Part shown: positions 57,811 to 64,000 of the stretch, one piece after another
Position numbering within the stretch: position 1 is the stretch's first letter
Layout of the letters: each line of letters begins with the position of its first letter
From: SIG459 sp045631645
Lineage (GTDB): Bacteria; Bacillota; Clostridia; Oscillospirales; Oscillospiraceae
Direction: 5' to 3'
DNA: 64,000 bases
NCBI GenBank assembly: GCA_045631645.1
Contig: JAZQVC010000017.1
Span: 1 to 64,000 of the forward strand
The notes under the pieces: model-generated
Seen by the model: only the letters and a program-made list of their open reading frames with translations
Told to the model about the DNA's origin: nothing
The model's database searches: none
Translations under genes and position numbers: made by a program

Positions 57811-58986
57811 ATGAAAAAAGTTGCTGTTATGGGCTGCGGTATCGTTGGTACCGGCATTGTTGATATTCTTTTGGATAAAAAAGAAGACATCGCAAAAAAA
57901 CTTGGGGAAGAAATTGAGCTTAAATATATTCTTGAAAAGCGGGATTGCTCCGGCGAGCGTTTTGCGGACAAGGTTATTGACGATATAAATATCATTCTTG
58001 CCGATAGCGAGGTCAGCATTGTTGCCGAATGCATCGGCGGCGTGGGCATTGCCTATGAGTTTATAAAAAAATGCCTTCTTGCCGGCAAGAGCGTTGTAAC
58101 CTGCAACAAGCATCTTGTTGCTGAAAAGGGACTGGAGCTTCTTGCCATTGCAAGGGAAAAGGGCGTAAGTTTTGTGTTTGAAGCCAGCGTCGGCGGCGGA
58201 ATTCCCATTCTCCGTCCCCTCACCAACTGCCTTGCAGGCAACCGTATCAACGAGGTTTTCGGAATAATCAACGGCACAACAAATTATATTCTCACCCAGA
58301 TGGCTCAATGCGGCCAAAGCTTTGATGAGGCTTTGGCAGACGCCCAGCGCCTCGGCTATGCGGAGGCAGATCCCACTGCCGATGTTGAGGGCATAGATGC
58401 CTGCCGCAAGATATGCATACTGGCAGATCTGAGCTTCGGTCATAATATTCCTCCCTCCGCAGTTAAAACTCAGGGAATTACCTGTGTCAAGGGAATAGAC
58501 AGCGCCTTTGCCGAAAGCTTTGGCTGTTCCATAAAGCTTCTCGGCCGCACCGTCAGAGACGAAAATGGCATGGTTACAACCTTCGTTGCCCCCCATTTTG
58601 TGCCTAAAAATGCTCTCCTTGCCAATGTCAACGGAGTTATGAATGCTGTTGTTGTACGCGGCGACAGCGTGGGTGAGTGTCTCTTCTACGGCGCAGGTGC
58701 AGGACGTTACCCCACTGCCAGCGCGATGGTTGGCGACATTATCGACTGCGTGCGCCATAGTGAAGGCTGCCTCTATATTGACTGGGGTCAGGAACACAAG
58801 GAACTGCGCTCTGACAGCGATGAGTTCGAAAGCCGCTGGTATGTGCGCTTTAAGGGCGATGCTGCCGCTGCTCAGCAGAGCCTTGAGGGCGAAAATGCTC
58901 TTATCACAGAGCCCATGAGTGCCTATAAAATGCGCGAGAGCATAGGAGAGGAAAACATTCTTTCCGCTTTCCGCGTTCTGGATTGA
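57811..58986 (+). CDS. hom: Homoserine dehydrogenase
   Basis: A 391-residue NAD(P)-dependent enzyme making homoserine from aspartate semialdehyde. The cofactor motif is VAVMGCGIVGTGIVDIL; VVTCNKHLVAEKG, FEASVGGGIPILRPL and INGTTNYILTQM with GYAEADPTADVEGIDACRK hold the catalytic and substrate residues (the Lys in LCNKHL-type and the Asp/Glu cluster). The C-terminal 90 residues resemble a shortened ACT-like region ending in ENILSAFRVLD. It lies between ThrR-like gene and aspartokinase, giving the first steps of threonine and methionine synthesis. Confidence 0.95.
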   Translation: MKKVAVMGCGIVGTGIVDILLDKKEDIAKKLGEEIELKYILEKRDCSGERFADKVIDDINIILADSEVSIVAECIGGVGIAYEFIKKCLLAGKSVVTCNKHLVAEKGLELLAIAREKGVSFVFEASVGGGIPILRPLTNCLAGNRINEVFGIINGTTNYILTQMAQCGQSFDEALADAQRLGYAEADPTADVEGIDACRKICILADLSFGHNIPPSAVKTQGITCVKGIDSAFAESFGCSIKLLGRTVRDENGMVTTFVAPHFVPKNALLANVNGVMNAVVVRGDSVGECLFYGAGAGRYPTASAMVGDIIDCVRHSEGCLYIDWGQEHKELRSDSDEFESRWYVRFKGDAAAAQQSLEGENALITEPMSAYKMRESIGEENILSAFRVLD

Positions 58987-59074
58987 CAAGACACCCCTGC
59001 CGTGAGTATTATGTGGTAGGGAAATATTCCCATTTATAGGGAGCGGTTATGCTCTCATAAGGAGAAGAATAAAG

Positions 59075-60283
59075 ATGCTTATTGTTCAAAAATTCGGCGG
59101 ATCCTCCGTTGCGGATGCCGCAAAAATAGAGCGCGTTGCAGGTATCATTGCAGATACCTATAATGCAGGAAACGAAGTTGTTGTTGTTTTGTCCGCTCAG
59201 GGTGATACCACCGATGACCTTATCGACAAGGCTCATGAGATCAACCCCGATCCTTCCAAGAGAGAGATGGATATGCTCCTCAGCGTTGGCGAGCAGATAA
59301 GCGTGGCTTTGATGGCAATGCAGCTTGAGAAGATGAGAATTCCTGCTGTAAGCCTTGCCGGATGGCAGATCGGAATGAGCACCAACTCCAACTATGGTGG
59401 CGCGAGAATAAAGAAAATATCCACCGAGCGTATGCGCCGCGAACTGGATAAAAACCGCGTTGTTTTGGTGGCGGGCTTCCAGGGCGTGAATAAGTATGAC
59501 GATGTCACAACTCTCGGACGCGGCGGCAGCGATACCACCGCCGTTGCCATTGCCGCAACTCTTCATGCGGATAAATGCCAGATTTACACCGATGTTGAAG
59601 GCGTCTACACCGCTGACCCCAGAAAGGTTCCCGATGCCAGAAAGCTGGATGCAATCACTTATGATGAGATGCTGGAACTTGCCTCTCTGGGCAGCCAGGT
59701 TCTCCATAACCGCAGCGTGGAGATGGCAAAAAGATATAATGTTGATCTGGAGGTTCTCTCCAGCTATGTGAGAAAACCCGGTACAAAAGTTAAGGAGGTC
59801 GTAAAGAAAGTGGAACAGATGATAATCAGCGGCATTGCAAAGGATGCAAAAATCGCCCGCGTTACTGTTGTTGGAGTGCCCGATGAGCCCGGTGTGGCCT
59901 TTAAGGTGTTCTCCGCTCTCAGCAAGAACAAAATAAATGTAGATATTATTCTCCAGTCTGCCGGCCTTGACGGAACCAACGATATTTCCTTCACCGTTGC
60001 CCTCGGCGATGTTGCCCGCACAAGAGAAATTCTTGAAGAGCGCGCAGAGGCAATCGGTTTTGACCATGTTAACATCGATGAGAATGTTGCAAAGGTCAGC
60101 ATCGTCGGCGCAGGCATGATGAATAACTCCGGCGTTGCCGTGCGTATGTTCGAGGCTCTGCAGGGCAAGCGCATCAACATACAGATGATCTCCTCCAGCG
60201 AGATCAAGCTCAGCGTTGTCATTGCCGAGGATGAGGCAGACGCCGCCGTCAGCGCAATCCACGCTCAGTTCTTCAACGACTGA
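59075..60283 (+). CDS. lysC: Aspartate kinase (monofunctional class, two ACT domains)
   Basis: A 402-residue kinase: catalytic domain begins IVQKFGGSSVADAAKIERVA, includes VVLSAQGDTTDDLI and GRGGSDTTAVAIAATLHADKC, with DVEGVYTADPRKVPDARK. Two C-terminal ACT domains (about 265-400) with VTVVGVPDEPGVAFKVFSAL and VSIVGAGMMNNSGVAVRMFEAL end in VIAEDEADAAVSAIHAQF. Length and order fit allosteric enzymes of Bacillus LysC/ThrD type. An internal start for a separate beta subunit is possible in this class; VEQMIISGIAKDAK at about 245 is where it would lie. AAGGAG precedes the ATG; a hairpin (TCCC/GGGA) lies in the gap from hom. Confidence 0.93.
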   Translation: MLIVQKFGGSSVADAAKIERVAGIIADTYNAGNEVVVVLSAQGDTTDDLIDKAHEINPDPSKREMDMLLSVGEQISVALMAMQLEKMRIPAVSLAGWQIGMSTNSNYGGARIKKISTERMRRELDKNRVVLVAGFQGVNKYDDVTTLGRGGSDTTAVAIAATLHADKCQIYTDVEGVYTADPRKVPDARKLDAITYDEMLELASLGSQVLHNRSVEMAKRYNVDLEVLSSYVRKPGTKVKEVVKKVEQMIISGIAKDAKIARVTVVGVPDEPGVAFKVFSALSKNKINVDIILQSAGLDGTNDISFTVALGDVARTREILEERAEAIGFDHVNIDENVAKVSIVGAGMMNNSGVAVRMFEALQGKRINIQMISSSEIKLSVVIAEDEADAAVSAIHAQFFND

Positions 60284-60295
60284 TATTGTTAAAAT

Positions 60296-60330
60296 AAAAA
60301 AATCCCAGTCCTGAGGACTGGGATTTTTTT
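60296..60330. terminator. Bidirectional terminator after lysC
   Basis: AAAAAAATCCCAGTCC / GGACTGGGATTTTTTT with loop TGA between convergent genes. Confidence 0.92.
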
Positions 60331-61012
60331 ATTTTGTTTTTCTCAGATACATGATGTTGCTTGTGATGCTGCTGCCGTGGGCTTTTACATAGGCAAGATA
60401 TTCTTTCCTGCTTATGTAATATTTAATTCCCCAGGAGGAAAGCTCAAAAAATTCCTCATCAAGTCCTGTGACGGTCATAAAGTGGGAACGAGTGCCTGAA
60501 CTTGCAATTTTGCTGCCGTCCTGACCGAGGGTGTAGAGGTTCACCCTGTGCTTGCCCCAGAAAAGGGGAAAGTTTGCGCCCACGGAGAAGATGACGGGAA
60601 GGTCAGCGGAGAGCATTTCCTCAATGCGCTCAAAAAGCTTTTCGTGGCTTATGCACCATTTCGCTTTGTAGGGGATGTTGTAGCGGCTGAAATAGGCGTT
60701 AAGTCCTGCAGCTAACGCAGGGCCTGTTTTGCCGAAACGGGGAATTATGGGCATAAAGGAAGAGCGAAGGCGGGAGCACATGCGCTCATATTTTTCAAAA
60801 CTGAGAGAGTTACCATCGGGTTTGCCCGTGTAGGGCGTGGCATATTCGGGATTTTTCAATGCCAGATAATAGAGAAGATCTGCGGCGGCAATAACTCCGC
60901 AGCCGTAGCCTCGCATTGTGGCATTTTCAAAAAGCCGCTGATTTCCGCCAAAAGAGCTTTTGCCCTCCTTTATAACGGAAATGGGGGAAGAAGAAAGAGC
61001 AAAGGAACTCAC
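60329..61012 (-). CDS. Uncharacterised protein with a C39-like cysteine-peptidase fold
   Basis: A 227-residue protein without signal peptide. MRGYGCGVIAAADLLYYLAL (about 33-52) resembles the Cys of papain-like C39 peptidases (GCG..A); LPVIFSVGANFP, RSHFMTVTGLDEEFFELSSWG (His about 177; the second part fits the Asn/Asp-Ser strand) complete a probable Cys-His dyad. It could be a peptidase, a double-glycine-type processing enzyme or a toxin-like effector; the window gives no partner. GTG 61012 is chosen because GAGGTG lies upstream. It follows the thioesterase gene by six bases and is probably co-transcribed. Confidence 0.65.
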   Translation of the reverse strand: MSSFALSSSPISVIKEGKSSFGGNQRLFENATMRGYGCGVIAAADLLYYLALKNPEYATPYTGKPDGNSLSFEKYERMCSRLRSSFMPIIPRFGKTGPALAAGLNAYFSRYNIPYKAKWCISHEKLFERIEEMLSADLPVIFSVGANFPLFWGKHRVNLYTLGQDGSKIASSGTRSHFMTVTGLDEEFFELSSWGIKYYISRKEYLAYVKAHGSSITSNIMYLRKTK

Positions 61013-61018
61013 AGCGTT

Positions 61019-61735
61019 TCACCTCGTTTCTATATGGCAAGAGAACATTTTTTCTCCCGTCTCGCTTTCGCCTCTGGCAAGAATTATGCCGTCCTGCCGA
61101 GCTGTGAGAATATTAAGCTTCTCATTGGGGAGAACTTCCCTGTGGTATTCCATTCGAAATTCCTTCAAGGACAATGCCTTCTCGGGGGAAAGAGCGTCCA
61201 GCACAAAGTTTGCATACTTTGTGTTGTTAACATGCCCGTTCATGTCAAAATCGGAATAGGGAGGTATGAAACTGTAGGAGTTTTCGGCGTCAAAAGCGCG
61301 AAGGCGGGGGAAGCGCTCTTCAAAGTTTCGCTTTTCGCAAAAACTCTCAAGAGGATATATGTCTCCGATGGCAACTATCTTGCGGCTGGAAAAATCCATA
61401 AGTACCCATTCGGAGGAGCCTTCAACAATAGCTTCGCCGTTTTCATCGGATATAAGATACTCGCGGGTATAGCTGATGCGCTGGGGAGGCAAGGGCCATG
61501 TGCGAACCTTCACCTGCTGGTACATATGGGCGTCTTTGAGCACGCGAAAGCGCAGCTTCACCAGTATCCATACTACATTCTTCTCCAGCAGCGCCTCAAG
61601 CCCGCAACCCAATTGGTTTGCGTGGCGGCCGGCTATATCCTGGAAAAGATCCATAATTGCTGCCGGGCGAAGTGTGGACCAGCGGTCAAAATCTGCAGCG
61701 CGGAGATTATAGCTATCTTCGAAAAAATTGTTCAT
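61019..61735 (-). CDS. Acyl-ACP thioesterase (FatA/FatB-like)
   Basis: A 238-residue double hot-dog thioesterase. The N-terminal half holds LRAADFDRWSTLRPAAIMDLFQDIAGRHA and VVWILVKLRFRVL; the second half YSDFDMNGHVNNTKYANFVLDALSPE has the Asn-His pair of the catalytic triad and EYHREVLPNEKLNI. It would release fatty acids from acyl carrier protein, for fatty-acid supply or membrane tailoring. A strong AAAGGAGA precedes the ATG at 61735. The C39-like gene follows on the same strand with a six-base gap. Confidence 0.9.
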   Translation of the reverse strand: MNNFFEDSYNLRAADFDRWSTLRPAAIMDLFQDIAGRHANQLGCGLEALLEKNVVWILVKLRFRVLKDAHMYQQVKVRTWPLPPQRISYTREYLISDENGEAIVEGSSEWVLMDFSSRKIVAIGDIYPLESFCEKRNFEERFPRLRAFDAENSYSFIPPYSDFDMNGHVNNTKYANFVLDALSPEKALSLKEFRMEYHREVLPNEKLNILTARQDGIILARGESETGEKMFSCHIETR

Positions 61736-61786
61736 TTTCCGTCTCCTTTCCGATGGGGCAAGGATATTATAGCATAATAGAGCAAG

Positions 61787-61816
61787 AAAAAAAGCCCCCT
61801 GAGAGGGGGCTTTTTT
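61787..61816 (-). terminator. Terminator of the NCS2 permease gene
   Basis: AAAAAAAGCCCCCT / AGGGGGCTTTTTT with loop GAG, between the NCS2 and thioesterase genes. Confidence 0.92.
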
Positions 61817-61822
61817 AATAAA

Positions 61823-63259
61823 TCAAACAGCGATGAAGAACTTCAGCAGGAAGATGGCGGAGATGATATAGGTGAGGATGGAAACTTCCTTGAACTTGCC
61901 GCTGAGAATCTTGATGAAGGTGTAGGAAATGAGACCGAGACCGATAGCGTGGCCGATGGAGCTGGAAACGGGCATACCGATGAGCATAATGCCAACGGGA
62001 ACAACCTCGTCGATGTTTTCAAAGTTGATGTTCTTGAGACCCATGAGCATCAGAATGCCGACATAGATAAGAGCAGCGGAGGTTGCGGCGGCAGGAATGA
62101 TGGCAGCAATGGGAGCGATGAAGATGCAGGCCAGGAAGATGATACCGGTGGTGAGAGCGGTGAGACCGGTGCGGCCGCCGGCTTCAACGCCGGAAGCGGA
62201 CTCAACAAAAGTGGTGACAGTGGAAGTGCCGGTGCAGGCGCCGACAACAGTGCCCACAGCGTCGGAGAGAAGAGCTTCCTTCATCTTAGGCATGTTGCCC
62301 TTTTCATCCAGCATGTTGGCGCGGCTTGCGGTGCCGACCAGAGTGCCGATGGTGTCGAACATGTCGATGATGCAGAAGGTGATGATGAGGGTGATGATGG
62401 TGAACCAGCCAACATTGAGGATGCCTTCAAAGTTGAACTTGAAGAAGGTGGTTGCAAACATATCTGCGAAGGGGGGAGCGAAGGAAGCGGTGGCGAGGGA
62501 TGCGAAGGGATTGGAGTGGAGGAATATTGCCTGGCCTGCCCAGTAGATAACAGAGGAAACGAGCATGCCGATAAGAACAGCGCCCTTGATGCCCTTCTTT
62601 GCGAGAACGATGATAACAAAGAGGCCGATGAACATGGTTGCAACGGTGAGGATCATAGTTGCGTAGCCGGCGTCGCCCATGTTGCCCTTGATAACAGCGG
62701 GGGTGAGAGCGCCGAAGAAGTCACGCATTACATAGAAAGGAGCGGTGAAGCCGTTGCCTTCTGCATAGATGCCGACGTTGGAGCCGAGACCGATGTTCAT
62801 GAGCATGAGACCGATGGCGGGAGAAATGCCGAGGCGGATGCCGAGGGGGATGGATTCAACGATCTTTTCGCGGACATTGAGAACGGAAAGAGCGATGAAA
62901 ACAACGCCTTCAACAAGGATAATGATAAGAGCGGTCTGGAAAGAAGCAGTGTAGCTCATGCCGGTGATGCCGACGATGTTGGCAACAACAACGGCGAAGA
63001 AGCTGTTGAGACCCATGCCGGGAGCCATTGCGAAGGGCTTGTTGGCAAGGAAGGCCATTGCGAACATACCGATTGCGGATGCAATGCATGTTGCGAGGAA
63101 GACGCCGTTCCACAGGGGAGAGCCGCCGTCAAAGTTGGTAAGCAGGTTGGGGTTGAGCGCGATGATGTAGGCCATGGTCATAAAGGTGGTGAGACCGGCA
63201 ACCAGTTCGGTTTTAACGGTGGTGCCGTTAGCCTTCAGCTTGAAAAGTTTTTCAAACAT
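61823..63259 (-). CDS. NCS2-family purine permease (AzgA/PbuG-like)
   Basis: A 478-residue permease with 13 or 14 helices, of the AzgA/PbuG group that imports adenine, guanine or hypoxanthine with H+. It begins LKANGTTVKTELVAGLTTFMTMAYIIALNP (signature VKTELVAGLTTFMTMAYI). Also GMGLNSFFAVVVANI, NIGLGSNVGIYAEGNGF, DMFDTIGTLVGTASRA and TSTVTTFVESASGVEAGGRTGL (split: TFVESASGVEAGGRTGL) match the family. ATG 63259 is chosen with GAGAGGAG upstream on the minus strand. No purine riboswitch was seen in its leader. It complements the nucleoside importer and DeoD for purine salvage. Confidence 0.93.
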   Translation of the reverse strand: MFEKLFKLKANGTTVKTELVAGLTTFMTMAYIIALNPNLLTNFDGGSPLWNGVFLATCIASAIGMFAMAFLANKPFAMAPGMGLNSFFAVVVANIVGITGMSYTASFQTALIIILVEGVVFIALSVLNVREKIVESIPLGIRLGISPAIGLMLMNIGLGSNVGIYAEGNGFTAPFYVMRDFFGALTPAVIKGNMGDAGYATMILTVATMFIGLFVIIVLAKKGIKGAVLIGMLVSSVIYWAGQAIFLHSNPFASLATASFAPPFADMFATTFFKFNFEGILNVGWFTIITLIITFCIIDMFDTIGTLVGTASRANMLDEKGNMPKMKEALLSDAVGTVVGACTGTSTVTTFVESASGVEAGGRTGLTALTTGIIFLACIFIAPIAAIIPAAATSAALIYVGILMLMGLKNINFENIDEVVPVGIMLIGMPVSSSIGHAIGLGLISYTFIKILSGKFKEVSILTYIISAIFLLKFFIAV

Positions 63260-63310
63260 TTTTGAACTCCTCTCTTTTTCTCTTTGGTAAGTATTTTTCA
63301 ATACTCTTTC

Positions 63311-63338
63311 AAGATACCATTTTTAGTAAAAATTTCAA
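63311..63338 (-). promoter_or_regulatory. Promoter of the NCS2 permease gene
   Basis: Minus-strand TTGAAA (63338-63333), 16-base spacer, TATCTT (63316-63311). Confidence 0.65.
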
Positions 63339-63381
63339 GTATATTGTTATAGAAAAATATAATTAGGCTATATGTTGAGTA

Positions 63382-63421
63382 AAAAAAACCGCGTCCCCCA
63401 ATACGGGAGACGCGGTTTTTT
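63382..63421 (-). terminator. Terminator of the downstream MATE gene
   Basis: AAAAAACCGCGTC / GACGCGGTTTTTT with an inner CCC/GGG pair. Confidence 0.9.
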
Positions 63422-63428
63422 GCTGGTT

Positions 63429-64000
63429 TTATTCTGCAGAAACAATATTTCTGACCCAGAAACCTTTTTTCACGAGATAAACTCCTATACCGGATTTAAG
63501 CACAGTGCTTATCTGTACCAAGGCGTAAAGCCATACAAAGTCCATAGATGTAAAGCGGCTCAGCAAAAAGGCGAGAAGCACATTTATGCACCACATATAA
63601 ACGGAGTCGAAAAGGAAGGTGACAATCATCTTTCCGCCGGAGCGAAGGATGAAATAGCTGGAATGGCAAATGGCCTCCAAAGGCATCAAAACGGCGCTTA
63701 TGCGCATCAGCTTGGTGGCAAGAAGCTTGATTTCCGGCTCGGCATTATATGCTTCGGGGATGAAGCCTGCACAGATATAGAAGATAAGTGCGGTCAGTGC
63801 GGCAATGATGAAGGAGAAAACCATCATCTTGTAAGCGGAGCTTTTGGCCTCCTTCAGTCTGCCGGAGCCGAGTATCTGTCCCATTATGATTCCGTTCGCC
63901 ATGCCGACGGCCATGAAGGCTATGGAGAAAACGTTCCAGAAAGTCTGGGAGATGTTAAAAGCTGCAACGCTGTCCAAGCCGCGAAGGGAATAGCACTGGC
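63429..64000 (-). CDS. MATE-family efflux transporter, C-terminal part (runs off the window)
   Basis: The last 190 residues of a MATE transporter. The frame is open to the window end (QCYSLRGLDSVAAFNISQTFW without a start), so the N-terminal half lies beyond base 64000; the TTG at 63977 is not a real start. Visible are GMANGIIMGQILGSGRLKEAKS, matching the GQ.LG.G...A family motif in the second half, and at least five helices. It is a second MATE protein, distinct from the one at 25102-26436. Substrate unknown. A terminator follows the stop. Confidence 0.88.
   Translation of the reverse strand, partial: QCYSLRGLDSVAAFNISQTFWNVFSIAFMAVGMANGIIMGQILGSGRLKEAKSSAYKMMVFSFIIAALTALIFYICAGFIPEAYNAEPEIKLLATKLMRISAVLMPLEAICHSSYFILRSGGKMIVTFLFDSVYMWCINVLLAFLLSRFTSMDFVWLYALVQISTVLKSGIGVYLVKKGFWVRNIVSAE

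Noticed and set aside
63260..63380. Purine riboswitch upstream of the NCS2 permease gene
   Set aside because: The leader lacks the conserved loop and junction sequences of the purine aptamer and shows no multi-stem fold.

Overview
The window looks like chromosomal DNA from an anaerobic, probably gut-dwelling, low-to-mid GC Bacillota of class Clostridia (Oscillospiraceae/Ruminococcaceae-like; genus not determined). Support: a trimeric NAD-linked [FeFe]-hydrogenase, butyrate kinase, a V/A-type ATPase operon, the sporulation neighbours YaaL (DUF2508)-BofA and a YtvI-like protein, a split topoisomerase pair of clostridial type, ZTP-riboswitch control, frequent TTG starts and strong AGGAGG ribosome-binding sites. 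No phage genes, insertion sequence, CRISPR array or complete mobile element was found.

Layout. 1-2050: tail of a sugar ABC importer (binding protein, two permeases). 2111-5490: a ribosomal GTPase fused to a YacP/Rae1-like NYN nuclease, overlapping a YlmH-like S4 protein; together a candidate ribosome-rescue pair. 5493-9709: FAD-linked 2-hydroxyacid dehydrogenase, dicarboxylate/amino-acid symporter, RlmA methyltransferase, tRNA-Arg(CCT). 9767-11540: three poorly known AT-richer genes. 11541-20560: regulatory leader and nine-gene V-ATPase operon (G/H-I-K-E-C-F-A-B-D) whose K subunit carries the Na+-site residues. 20603-26966: CDF metal exporter, TcdA, PpiC chaperone, phosphoesterase, microORFs, MATE exporter, BofA and YaaL. 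27083-27300: possible structured RNA. 27413-34077: topoisomerase IV-like B and A subunits with a small membrane zinc-ribbon protein between them, YitT, and a lipoprotein with an inactive transglutaminase fold. 34106-39667: tRNA-Gly(GCC), ProC, rhomboid, DUF4349 lipoprotein, tRNA-Ser(CGA) with a duplicated 3' end, MazG, YwlG and butyrate kinase. 39733-46298: second transglutaminase-like lipoprotein, GIY-YIG protein, DUF1653 and the HydCBA-type hydrogenase operon.

46310-55679 is a purine/one-carbon/nucleoside block: an OFA-family transporter behind a ZTP riboswitch, a BMP-type nucleoside ABC importer, DeoD, Udk and Tdk, with a 270-nt multi-armed inverted-repeat element between udk and tdk. 55722-64000: YdcZ and YtvI-like membrane proteins, a ThrR-like ACT protein with homoserine dehydrogenase and aspartokinase, a C39-like protein, acyl-ACP thioesterase, an NCS2 purine permease and a truncated MATE gene.

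How parts may work together (inference): hydrogenase and butyrate kinase dispose of reductant and make ATP; the V-ATPase would couple ATP to a sodium gradient usable by the symporter and MATE proteins; nucleoside import, phosphorolysis, kinases and the purine permease form a salvage route next to a transporter whose riboswitch senses the purine intermediate ZMP/ZTP. The least explained items are the GTPase-nuclease fusion, the udk-tdk element, the possible RNA near 27.1 kb, the duplicated tRNA-Ser end and the two lipoproteins lacking the transglutaminase cysteine.
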